In this document: one piece after another, positions 18,521 to 30,000 of the stretch
Layout: every line of letters begins with the position of its first letter
Position numbering within the stretch: the first letter of the stretch is position 1
Origin: Albula goreensis
Lineage: Eukaryota; Chordata; Actinopteri; Albuliformes; Albulidae
Direction: 5' to 3'
NCBI GenBank assembly: GCA_022829145.1
Contig: CM040765.1
Coordinates: forward strand, 18,449,292-18,513,291
Length of the DNA: 64,000 nt
Translations under genes and position numbers: made by a program
The notes under the pieces: model-generated
Told to the model about the DNA's origin: nothing
Databases searched by the model: none
Seen by the model: only the letters and a program-made list of their open reading frames with translations

Positions 18521-19539
18521 TTTAGAGACATGAGGACAAAGGCGAGATGCAACTGCAGATGCTGTAAAAAGGCATGAAGATTCCTGTGCTCCCTTCCTCC
18601 ACCTGCTTTCTGTTCGCAGATGGAGTCTTTGGTGGTCCTGTTTAAGTTTTATCCTTAAACTGTGGTTTGTTGAACAGGTGTGAGGGAAGTTGTGAGGGAA
18701 AAGATAAATGACTAAATCATTCCGGTTTGCCTGCAGACCTATCCCAGGACACATCAGTGATCCTTGTAGATGTGCAGCTATGTAGACAGCCAGCCCTGTG
18801 AGAGAATACTTTGTGCTCACGGTATAGGTAACGTTCGCTTGGTTTTAAGGACGAGTGGCTGAGGACTGGTATGTGTAGCTGTGAGATTGTGGGTGGGGCT
18901 GAAAACATTGTTCAATTCAGTTAGGAAAAAAATGATTTTTTTTTTTTTTTTTTTTAAAAAGCATTGTGGTAGTTTTGTGTGTTGTTTGCAGAAGTGTACA
19001 GAGCCAGCATCTCTGTTTCACACTGTGGGAAGGGTTTCTTTGCAAAGGGTGGGGCTGATGAGAGTATAGCTCAGTGTGTTGGTTTGCGGTGGCAATCGGT
19101 GGAGAATTGTAGAGGATAAAATAAAAGCTCAAAATCCCTCAGGTTTGTAATGGCATTTAAAAATAAACAACACAACATACTGACATTTATTTTCAGAATC
19201 CCTCTCTTGTATGTCTCTCAGTGTCTCTCTCTGACGCATACACGCACACGCCTTAATGCAGGTTGACACTTCCTCTACTTAGCTCAAATGTCTGTATGTA
19301 CTTATAAATACAGTATGAATTTGAGCAATTGTGCTGCTCATCTTGTGTTTAATTGATGTTTCCTGTTGAGCTGCTGCAACTGTGCGCATGAACTATTTGC
19401 GTGTCTAATTCTTGAGAATCCCCTTATAAAGTCTTGTAGTCTCACAAAGTTTGTACGTTAAATAATATGGCCACTTGGTGGTGCTGTAGCAGTGAACTGA
19501 AACTCTGTTTTCAAAAATTCATTAAATGATATTAGTATA
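18521..19539. other. Intergenic, no gene recognised
   Basis: Contains a T18 run near 18938-18954. No exon can be supported. Confidence 0.5.
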
Positions 19540-19875
19540 CAGTCAGCCCGCCTTATCCACGGGTTTGGCATCCACAGTTTTTGACCAGCCACGGTTCGAA
19601 AATATTTTTGAAAAATCCAGAATATTCTCGGAAAGAACTTTTGAAATTCCTGTGTGTTGCGTATGCTAGAATACTGTAGTCAGTATGGTTTACGTGGGTT
19701 TTAGCAGTTCTTAGTTGTACATATAGGTGGGGTTTCGAGTTATGAACACATGTAGGGTACAATTCCGTCACTTTATATATTTACCATTTTATTATAAGTT
19801 TCGTGATCATCTGTGGTTTTTGCATATCCGCGAGGGTCCTGGAACCATATTCCCATGGATAAGGCAGACCGACTG
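19540..19875. mobile_element. Tigger/pogo-like non-autonomous DNA transposon (MITE)
   Basis: The element is 336 bases with terminal inverted repeats: the left end 'cagtcagcccgccttatcca' matches the reverse complement of the right end (about 19853-19875) apart from a few transitions. It is flanked on both sides by TA, the target duplication of Tc1/mariner/pogo elements. The subterminal words 'ggaacc', 'ttcgaaaatatt' and 'atatccgcgagggtcctgg' resemble Tigger families known from mammals. It has no transposase frame, so it would need a helper. Confidence 0.8.
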
Positions 19876-21169
19876 TAGTATAACTGACCAGCGATGTGTA
19901 AATGACATGCCAGTGCACTCTCTCACTCTCAAGGGCCGGGACTATAGTCTTTCAGGTAGTTGTGATGGGAGATGTAGGAATCATGAACCCCATAATGGGT
20001 GGATCCTTGTTTAATCATTGTCCAATATTTTTTTTTCAACACTTTGTCAAGTCCTCATTATGTAACCGCTGCATAACATTCCATGTTAAAGAAATTTCAG
20101 TGAAATGCGATTTAATAAAAGAGACAGACCATACAGATCAATCAAAAAATGTAAAGGTATCGTACAAGTGTGCTACTATTTCCACTTTTCAACTGTGGTT
20201 TCTGTTGCAATCACCACTCAAAGCAATACGATCTGTGTGACTGACTTTTTAACTATTTATGGGATTAATTCTCATGAAGAGCAAGTGTCTATTTATGTAA
20301 ACGTCATAATGTAAATGTCAGTGTTTCTCATTCTGATAATATTCCAGAGTACAGAAGAATATCTTGACTTTCCGAGCAGTTAAAGAGATAATTAACTCCA
20401 GTGTCAACACTGCAGGAAGAGGTATTTTAAGATTAAGTGACGTTTAACTTCTATTTTAACAGAGTAGCTATTGTTATTGTTGAAAAATATTCAACTTTTA
20501 ACAGTTCAGCAACAAAGGTATTAACTAGCAACAGTGTAGTTTCAAAAGGGCATATTGAGTAATTAATGAATAATAATTCATTAATTAAGACCAAATGCAA
20601 AAGTTCAGCTTGTTTGTAATTTTTTTTCTATTTCTACTCCGAAAAGAGAAACTGTAAGGTGAGGCAGGGTTTTCAGATTTTTATTGTGCTGTCAAAAGAA
20701 TTTGATCAAAAACCACAAAAAACCGAGAACCTTGGTACTCAGGAAGTCTAAGGGATTTTCAAGAAATGTTTTTCTTTTTCTTGTTTTCTTCTTTTCTTTT
20801 TTGTGCAATTGAAATAACAGTGGCACCCATTTACAGTAAGAGAATGTGAAAATAGCATGTGGGGAGCTTGTGTTGGTGCACAAACACCCCTGAGCACCCT
20901 GCATTTCTCCCTTTCCCACAGCCACCCACAGCCACCTGTGGGTCTGTCAGTCATGACCATAGTTTTGTTTTAATCATAAGTAATCCATTTATCAGTCATA
21001 AGATGTCATTTCTTCATGTGCTCAGAGAACATGACTAAATGTTCCGTAAATTGGTACCGTCTGTGGCTGAAGGCAAGATTGTCTTTGTGACCAGGGGTGA
21101 CCTTTGCTAGCTGGAGGCCCACGGTGTCTACAGGGTGACCTTTGCTAGCAAATGATAAAGGGCCATAGT
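19876..21169. other. Intergenic, no gene recognised
   Basis: AT-rich DNA with short open frames that resemble nothing I know. Confidence 0.5.
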
Positions 21170-21437
21170 GTCTGCAGGTTTGACTCCAGTCCTGGAGGGC
21201 CATACTGTCTGCAGGTCTATCTCCAGTCCTGGAGGGCCATACTGTCTGCAGGTTTGACTCCAGTCCTGGAGGGCCATAGTGTCTGCAGGTTTGACTCCAG
21301 TCCTGGAGGGCCATAGTGTCTGCAGGTTTAACTCCAGTCCTGGAGGGCCATACTGTCTGCAGGTCTATCTCCAGTCCTGAAGGGCTGCAGTGTCTTTAGG
21401 TTTAACTCCAGTTCTGGAGGGCTACAGTTTCTACAGG
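21170..21437. repeat. 37-bp minisatellite derived from a transposon end
   Basis: Units containing 'ctccagtcctggagggcc' begin at 21184, 21221, 21258, 21295, 21332 and 21369, exactly 37 bases apart; diverged copies lie on either side. The unit matches the end of the inverted-repeat element that follows directly. Minus-strand open frames here repeat the same peptide in shifting frames and are artefacts. Confidence 0.9.
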
Positions 21438-21592
21438 TTTAACTACAGTCCTAGAGGTTCAGGTATTTACCTGCACAAACTTTGCACTACTTCACCTTTC
21501 AATACTTAACTTTGATTATAATAAGGTGGTGTGGTTTGTGGTTGGAGAAAGCACCTGCAGATACTTAAGACCTCTAGGACTGGAGTTCAACA
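21438..21592. mobile_element. Small inverted-repeat element (MITE-like)
   Basis: The left arm, about 21438-21474 ('aactacagtcctagaggtt'), pairs with the reverse complement of about 21552-21592 ('cctctaggactggagttc'), leaving a ~75-base AT-rich centre. No target duplication is certain because the left side has become a tandem array. Confidence 0.6.
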
Positions 21593-23733
21593 GCCCTGAT
21601 AATTGGTCATTATCAGAACTCTTACAGGAATTGCATTCTGTTTTATTTTTAACTTAAGACTGTGTTGACAGTTGGAGAATACAGACACAGCTCCAATGAG
21701 CATCTGATATCCATGTGCAACAGTGGGAGAGTTCTAAGTTCAAAAGGTCTTGTGTAGGCCTCTCGACTGTTCATAACCGTCTGACACATTCTCTAATGAT
21801 ACACAGGCACCTGTTCCATTCCACTCTCAGCTTGAATCAGTATTGCAACATTGTATCAACATTGTCTCATCATCTCTAATGATTCAGGACTTTTTTAAAG
21901 GAACAGTAGCCTGTTTTCCCGCATACCTAATCATGACAGAATTCTGTAGATCACTCCTTACTCTGCACACTCAGTTACATAACATCCCTACACAATGCTG
22001 ACTCACCGTTCCAGAATCCAGATGGAGACACACCTGAATGAAGAACTCACTCTCCGGTCCTCAGCTCAGCTCAAGCGATGCAGTAACCGCTGGGTTACTT
22101 AAAAAAGGAAAATGCATGACTGTGCAAACATCTGCATGGCTGAATTGCAAAATGCCATGAGTTGCATCATTAAATCTATTACTTTCACTCTCAAATGATC
22201 TTGTGTAAATTCTGCACAGTTACTGACATCCAATGGTCTTTAGGACCACAGTAGGGAGGTTACAAATACATGGATGCAAAAATAAATGAGCCCCCCCACC
22301 CCTCCCCCACCCCAAACCCTGCTAATGGCATCTGAAGCTAGAGGAACCCAAATCTGAATTAAATTTTTTTTTTTATTGTAAAACAGGGAACTGTCTGTCA
22401 CACGACAGGGCAATGCCCTTTCAGTTCTCACTTCTGAGAGCTGGTACTGACCCTCAGTCAGATTTGTCCATGCATTGATATATATCTGTGTTTAACACTC
22501 CTGTCGTACCTTTGCTTTGTCGTTGATATCCCTAATACATTTTAGGTATTAACATGCACTGTCATCTGCAGGCGCTCAAGGACACAAAAGCTGTGCCATC
22601 CTTGAGACATGAACCTGCTACCCTTGATTTCCAAGCTCCTAAACATCATACAAAGCTGTTTGTGCTTTTATCCACCATGCATTTTTTGTGTTCCGATATG
22701 TTTATCTATGCGGCTGTCCCTCGTATAGATTTGTGTGTGCTAATGTTGCTCACTCATGTAGATCTGTGTGTGTGTGTGTGTGTGTGTGTCTAAGACCGCG
22801 CTCAGCTTGTAGCATACAGTAAATGCGTGTGAAAAGCCAGGCAGTTTGAGAGAGAGGAAAAAAGCATCACATGACTGGGAGCACTGACCGACAGTGGAGT
22901 GTCTCGCTTTGTCACCACCCTCTTGGAGACAGAGCTGTGTGAGCAAGCGTCACCTGGCCGATCATGTGACCAAGTCTGGGGCCGAGGCCGGCCAGACGTT
23001 AGCTTCCTTCCCTGTGGAGTCCGGGATTTCCACAAAGTCCCTCCTCTGCTTTTTTCGTTGTTTCACAAAACAAGGCACAAGTATTTCAATATATAAAAAA
23101 ATCTGCTTTTATTGCACCAAGTATTCACCAGGTTTTCATAGACAGAAATGTTGTACGCCAAAATGTCAGTAGTGAAAGAGATGCTGACTTCGTCTGCACT
23201 GACATCATGCATGAGGAGAGACAGTCAGTCAATCAGACAGACAGACAGGCAGACAGACAGACAGATCCCCTCATTGCCACATAACATTCCAAATGTCATG
23301 CCAAGCCATGAACCTTGGCACCCTCGGAGAACAGCGCCCTCTGCTGCCAGCCCACTGTAATACACAGAGAGTAAGCCAATGTGGCTTGAAAAAATAATGT
23401 TGTTAAACTCTGAGCTTCCATTAGTGGCGATTTTTTAATCATACATAGTGCTGCAGTATCCCGCAACTGAATGATAGTAAATAAAAGGCAATTAAATAAA
23501 TACAATTAAATATATAAATAAATAAAAGCAAACATTTCTCTGGACATTCAATATATACCGTACCACTATTAATTTTAGTAAACCTCTAGAGATGGCAATG
23601 ACAAACAAAACATGGACTTAAACAATAATTAACAAATTACAGAGAGTCATAAATATGGGGATTGAGAATATAAAAGCTGGTTGATTGTGCATTTGGTCCC
23701 ATATTGTGGATATCTGAGATATTTTTGCGAGTC
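21593..23733. other. Intergenic with short microsatellites
   Basis: Contains TG repeats (22761-22790) and AGAC repeats (about 23234-23266). No gene is recognised. Confidence 0.5.
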
Positions 23734-23734
23734 C

Positions 23735-24010
23735 ATTTCATATTGGATCAAGCGGCCGACCCGCCAGTCCATGCTGGACCTCTCTGCTGGTCTCTTCTGA
23801 CCAGACAGACATCACTAATATACTCTGCTGTTAAACTTGCTACGCCATTCTGGTTCTGGGCAGAGGAACATGGCCCACCCATGTAAGTTGGTTTCTGCTC
23901 AAGGTTTCTTCCTTTTAGCCAGCAAGTTCTTCCTTATCTTTGTCATCCTTGGCCCCTACTGGATAACATTTCCCTTGTTAAAAGTGCTATACAAATTAAA
24001 TTTCACTGAA
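23735..24010 (+). mobile_element. Decayed 3' end of a LINE (RTE-type tail)
   Basis: The words 'ctcaaggtttcttcctttta', 'gttcttcctt' and the terminal 'aaagtgctatacaaattaaa' match the shape of the very common fish LINE 3' tail (AGGTTTCTTCC ... GCTATATAAATAAAATTGAA). No reverse transcriptase frame remains. The family name is from memory of the tail pattern. Confidence 0.55.
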
Positions 24011-24134
24011 ATGGACTTGAATCAAATAAATATATTTTTTAGAGGGATTCCGTTTCTGTTCAGGTCTGACCTGAGCACTTTTCATTCATGGCATATTTTC
24101 CCCTCCTTGTGATGATATCAGCACTTCCTCTTTC

Positions 24135-26197
24135 TTAGTGTCCGGAGGTCACTACACCACGGCGGACCCGCCTGGGATCGATGCCCCTGAGTGACCTCAC
24201 TGTCCTGCTCCCACATTCCTGAACTTTGACCTTCAGGTCCTTCAGTTCCTGCTGGACGTTCGACAGGAAGTCCCTGTGCCTGGAGAGGACGGCACAGCCG
24301 TAGATCTTCTGCTGGAAGACGTTCCTGGCGGCGGCGAGGGCGGGGTCGTAGGGGCGGCTCCCGTCTGCCTCCGTTGGAATGTTGGGGTGCAGGATTTGTA
24401 GGAGAGCGGCCACGCTGGCGGCCAGGTTGGTCACTTGCGCCTGCGCTCCCTCGAGACCGGCCAGCAGCGGACTCCCTGGGGCCTGCAGGTTCCGCTGCTC
24501 CTCCGTCACCATGGCGATGTGCTGCTGGAACTGGCCCAGAGTGGCGTGGACATTCCGCAGGCGTTCCAGCGATCCCCGCCCAGAGATCTCCGCTCTCGGA
24601 ATGTCATTCACCGGCAGCTTGCAGAAGAGATCGGAGAAGTCCCCCTGGCTGGCTATCTGGAGGTAACCATGGAAACGCGCACAACATTATTTCCTCTCCT
24701 CTTTAAAAATAGTCTAAATACATGATGTGCACGGCACAGTCACCACACTCCCTGAAGGAGCAGCTCTGCATGATGCTGGGGGATTTTAAGCAGGCTCGAA
24801 GGTATTTCCCCTCAATCGCTTCACTAAATATCCAGTCTGTATGAATCCATAGCTGTGTAGACTATCAGCTGATTGCTTAAAAAATATGGTGATTTCATCT
24901 CTTGGGCATAAAGTATCTGTCCATTCCTCTGTCCATTGTTTCTCAGCATAATTATTCACACATCTATTTCTGCTAGAATGAGACTAACCTATGGTTAATC
25001 AACTGCTTACTCAACGTAGGCTTAATGTATTTTATGATTTTAGCAGATGCTTTTATCCAATTACATGCCCAGCTCCCTAACAATTACACTACACTGTAAC
25101 CCCTGAGCTACAAGCCCAGCTCCCTAACCATTATACTACACTGTAACCTCTGAGCTACAAGCCCAGCTCCCTAACCATTACACTACACTGTAACCTCTGA
25201 GCTACAAGCCCAGCTCCCTAATCATTATACTACACTGTTACCTCTGAGCTACAAGCCCAGCTCCCTAACCATTACACTACACTGTAACCTCTGAGCTACA
25301 AGCCCAGCTCCCTAAACATTATACTACACTGTAACCTCTGAGCTACAAGCCCAGCTCCCTAAACATTATACTACACTGTAACCTCTGAGCTACAAGCCCA
25401 GCTCCCTAACCGTTACACTACACTGTAACCTCTGAGTTACAAGCCCAGCTCCCTAACCATTATACTACACTGTAACCTCTGAGCTACAAGCCCAGCTCCT
25501 TAACCATTACAATACACTGTAACCTCTGAGCTACACGCCCAGCTCCTTAACCATTATACTACACTGTAACCTCTGAGCTACAAGCCCAGCTCCCTAACCA
25601 TTATACTACACTGTAACCTCTGAGCTACACGCCCAGCTCCCTAACCATTACACTACACTGTAACCTCTGAGCTACAAGCCCAGCTCCCTAACCATTACAC
25701 TACATTGTAACCTCTGAGCTACAAGCCCAGCTCCCTAACCATTACACTACACTGTAACCTCTGAGCTACAAGCCCAGCTCCCTAACCATTACACTACACT
25801 GTAACCTCTGAGCTACAAGCCCAGCTCCTTAACCATTATTATACTAAATTGCTGCCTGGATGTAGATTGAATGTGTGTGCATATAGGGACTGGTCATGGT
25901 ACTCACATATGTAGTCAGGAGGTCCTCGGCCTGCTTGGTCATCAATCTGGAGAGTCGGGTGCTCCTGTGCAGAATGCAGGAACATTCTGCCCCCGTCCTG
26001 CACCCTTCAGCCATGAGGGGCAGTACCGAAGTCAGCACCATCACCACAGACAGCAACGCTACAGAGAGAGTCACAGACACTTTTACTCAATATACCAGCA
26101 TTCCCTGTGCTGCTCCCACATCTTCCTCAATTTCCCAGCATTCCTTGAGCCACTCCCACACTTTCCTCAATTTCCCAGCATTCCTTGTGCTGCCCCA

Positions 26198-26263
<66 letters not shown>

Positions 26264-27006
26264 CTATCAATATTTCTTATACCATGAATGTCACACTAAA
26301 ATTCCAAGTTTTTGTGATTTCCTTTCCATTAGGACTTACAGTCTGAACTCTCTGAAGTGCTAAAATGTATTTCTAAATATATGGCCTGACAACTTCCCGC
26401 CCTCCATGGATCAAAATATTCTTTGAGTCACTGGAATTCCATATAACATGATAAAAACATTCAAGATTTCACTAGAATTTCTGAACTGCTAAAACCCACT
26501 CAAGACTTTTACCAATAATCCCTGTGCTGCTCAAAAGCCCCTTTTAATTCCTAAAAACTTACAGTAAAAACTTAAAATTAAACAAATCTAAATCGAAACA
26601 ATTGGTAACACAAAAATTTACAGTATTTGCATTCGTGCATTACATCTCATTTGATGACACAGCACCGACTTCCCTCCTGTGCGCATAGATCAGACCAGCA
26701 AACCAGCAAACCAGCAGCGAGCGTCTAACCTCAAAACACCTCAACCAAAAGAGGTGAGAGGTTATGCTTCGTATATGTTAAGCACACACTCAAATCAAAT
26801 AAGTTGCAGTTGTATTAAGTTAATAAAGCATACATTCACAGACTCATACATACTCAGAAAAAAAATGCACCAACACACACACACACATACACACACACAC
26901 ATACAGCTTAGCGCTCCTGTGCTGGTTTTATGTCAGGGCGAATGAAGAACACAAAGAGTGTGTATTTACCAAGAGCAGGTGATCTCCATTCAAGCTGTAC
27001 AGCCAT
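24135..27006 (-). CDS. LIF/M17-like IL-6 family cytokine, 3 exons
   Basis: Read on the minus strand: exon 1 27006-26970 (ATG and 12 codons plus one base), exon 2 26058-25907, exon 3 24656-24135 (TAA). All splice sites are GT-AG and the phases join to 236 aa. A tiny first exon is the known layout of LIF-family genes. The first ~30 residues are hydrophobic (ALLSVVMVLTSVLPLMAEG), a secretion signal spanning exons 1-2. Cysteines follow (CRTGAECSC), then helix A (LMTKQAEDLLTTY), a middle helix (GQFQQHIAMVTEEQRNL), and a C-terminal helix D block NVFQQKIYGCAVLSRHRDFL that matches the DVFQKKxxGCxLL signature of LIF. The fish M17 cytokine is the closest known type; CNTF/CLCF1-like is the alternative. 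It is expected to be secreted and to signal through gp130-type receptors. Confidence 0.82.
25035..25850 (-). repeat. 47-bp minisatellite made from a tRNA-type SINE head, about 16 copies
   Basis: Units begin with 'cagctccctaa' every 47 bases (for example 25164, 25211). Read on the minus strand each unit holds TAGTGTAATGG, a full match to the Pol III A box (TRGYnnARnnG), followed by 'gagctgggcttgtagctcag', like the start and anticodon arm of a tRNA-derived SINE. At the low-coordinate end (25035-25063) the plus strand reads 'agcagatgcttttatccaa', the reverse complement of a fish SINE tail. The whole block is therefore a minus-strand SINE whose 5' part has been amplified. It sits in the M17 gene's second intron. 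No B box is seen in the unit. Confidence 0.85.
26093..26195. repeat. ~47-bp repeat, about two copies, in the cytokine intron 1
   Basis: The words 'cctcaatttcccagcattcc' and 'gctgctcccacatcttcctc' recur with a few changes. Confidence 0.75.
26201..26262. repeat. (TA)31 microsatellite
   Basis: About 31 uninterrupted TA units in the first intron of the LIF/M17-like gene. Such tracts often cause length errors in assemblies. Confidence 0.95.
26874..26905. repeat. (CA)n microsatellite in cytokine intron 1
   Basis: About 15 CA units with one TA interruption, roughly 65 bases from the exon 1 donor. Confidence 0.9.
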
Positions 27007-30000
27007 TCTGTTGGGGCTAAGGTGTGTTGCTGCTATACCCGCTAACGGCTAAAATGCACCAGTCATGATCGCCTGTCTTGAAAGACTTTTTAAAGACAGA
27101 CCGCGGAATTTGTCATTGAGGAAGTGACACAAGACTTTCTCAGAAATGTTTTTTTTTTTACATTTTGTGGGACATAGATAACCCACCCCCCACACACACA
27201 CACACACAAACACACACATTACAGCGCACACATATACACACGCCTGTCTATGTGTGTACACAAGCACAGATGCTTAAATCTCCACCACCTTCCATGTCTT
27301 GTATCACCACAAGCCCCCATCGACTTGATAAATCTGAAATACATAATCTGTATAATATTATAATATATATAATACTTTTCTTGATTGTAATGTATAACAT
27401 ACATTAGCTGAGGGAGGAGAACTGATAAGCAATCTTGGTTTTTTTTGCCTGTCACTATCCTTGGTATGTGTTTTGTTTTTGCAAACAAAATAAAAAAAAA
27501 AATACACTCAAAATCCCACAGACATTTTACTGTACTCCAAAAACTAATTCCAGAGATTTGTTACCCTAATCCAGAAAATTTCCAAACACCGGAACTGTGT
27601 TACTGTACCCCAAATACCCTCCAAGCCTCCTGAACCCAAAAAAACCTCCAAAACCCAGAGATATTTTAATGAATCCCCAAGAACTGTTCAAATGGCCAAT
27701 GAATCTCTACAAATGTTTCTACAACTACGTTGATTGCTCACTGGGAATCTTAATTCAAGCTTGCTCATTGTGATAATTTCATGGGGGTTTTCATAAAACG
27801 TTGTTAACTTGCCCTCCACCCCACCCCAGTCTGTGTGACTGACATATGCAGGTGAACTTCTTCTGTGATTAGCCTACAGAGAAAACTTTTTAGCAGTGAA
27901 ATGCAGAACAATGAGCACAGCTTGTGTAAAACCCTGTAAAGGGTTTTGCATGAGTCTTTCTTATGTGAGACTGTTGGTGTCTGCTGCACACACTCACACA
28001 CATATATATATATATATATGCTTACATTCTTTCAAACTCACACACACTCCAAAAAAACTCTTTCTTACACAGACTCTCACTCTTTCTTTCTCTCGCACAC
28101 ACACACACACACACACACAGAATGGATGATCAGTACTGTAAGACAGCACACTCCACGGCACCATTCTGTAACCCCCCTCAGGAAGCAGGAAGAGTTGCGA
28201 CATGTTGCCTCCACGCGCACTGGGAGGGTCCACATTGCTACAGACCGGCCAGGCACGAACGTCATTGTGATTCCCAAACCTCTAAACGTTCGTCAAACCG
28301 CCCTGCCAAAATTTAGCAACACCTCCAAAAATACAGACCTGAGCAGGCAAGGAAATGAGAGCCAGGGCTGGGGGATGTGAAAGCTGCAGCAGTTAGAAAG
28401 CCGGTCTGAAAGCACTATAATATACAGTGTGTCACAGGCCACAGGGTCCGCAGCGCTACCACTGCTTACAGTACGCAAATCAGACTTAGTGGGCGCTGTG
28501 AATGGGCTTTGTAACTCAGGGATTGCAGGCTCCATTCCAAGGTGTGCAACTGCTTTGGTGCCCTTAGTTAAGGTATAGTAGTAACGCTGAATGGCTGCAG
28601 TAAATTGTCAGCTATATAAGTGGATCGTGTGCAAAAACAAAAAAGGCAGTCGCCGTGTAAGTCGAGTAACTGCCAGTACTGTCTCTCTCCGTCACAATAC
28701 CTTTGTCAGCTCTGATGCAGCTTCTCTGCTTTTTGCAGACATAAGTCAAGACTTCACAGTCCAGAGAAACGAATCAGCCAGCAGCCTTCATCCAGGGTGG
28801 TGAGATTCAGCGAGGGTAAAAAAATCCCTAAATGAGGACAGATTCAGGAAGTGTTTCCTCTGCAAATGCAGGGGGTGTGGTTTTGGCATATGTTGACGCT
28901 GTGTTTTATGTCAAACCTGCGTAAAAAGATAAGTCAGCGATAAAGAAATAAACTTCACTCAGCAGTAAGCATAGACAGACACACAAGAATGTAAAAAAAA
29001 TTTTTTGATGTAGCAGTGATAACTGCTTTCAACAGACATTAGACTAACATCAACAATCAAGTTACTAAACACAGTGCTATGGACCATACAAAAGAGTCAG
29101 CGACATTTTCAGTAAGCAGAATTTGGAGTAAAATTTAATGACAGACAGATATTGTTTCTTATTGCCATCTGTGCCCATGGCACAAGAGCAAGGTAATTAC
29201 ATTTAATTTTCATTTGCATTTAACAAGATGTACTTATGCTAATTATAAACAAACATCATCAAAGCTAAAAATGCCTTTAACTATGATTTTTTTTTAATGT
29301 AAGCTGGTGCCCAGTTCCTGATATTGCATATGAAGAAATATCTTTTGATGTAACAGCTCTGATCCAGAGAAACCACTTCCCTGTGACTCATGCTTGGCAC
29401 ACAGAGGGGTATCAGCAGCGAATATGAGTGCAGATATCTAAGAAAAAGTGAATTTTTTACATGCATTTTGCCATTCCATTTACACACCCTTGAAAGTGAG
29501 ACAACCTTAAAATCAGTTATACTGTAAATCTAATCAGTATATAAATACAGTGATACATGAGGTGATATGAAGTGATTTCTTAAAATTTCAGTTTTAGTCA
29601 ATATTTTCCCCACCACTACAATCTGAAGAGATTGCAAGTGTTCGATGGATTGTTTAGGCCACGGGGCAGGTAACCCTGGGCAACCCTGGTTCTGGAGTTC
29701 AAAAGATGTTGATGGGTCTGCTCTGTTTGGACCCATAACTAAATACTCATATTAATTGTGATCAGGGATGTTGCTAGACTTTTAGCAGTTTATGACACAT
29801 TTATAAAAACTAGTTATTTTTCATTATCATTTACTAGGGCACAACAAACATAGGGTCTGGTGATGCCCCTGATTGCGAAATATATGTACAAAAAATATGT
29901 ACTTGATTTAAGTTGAAGAGCTGGAGCTGGTAGAGGAGCTTCATCACTCAGACTGAATATGCAGGCTCTGGTACGTGATAATTGTTCATGCTCTTGATCA

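Noticed and set aside
21006-21314. Minus-strand open frame with repeated LQDWSQTCRHYGP
   Set aside because: Product of the 37-bp array read through shifting frames; no start context or family.
24374-24725. Plus-strand open frames opposite the cytokine exon 3
   Set aside because: Antisense shadows of a GC-rich coding exon.
25068-25840. CRISPR-like array (regular 47-base spacing)
   Set aside because: Repeats are contiguous with no unique spacers, in a vertebrate intron; it is a SINE-derived minisatellite.
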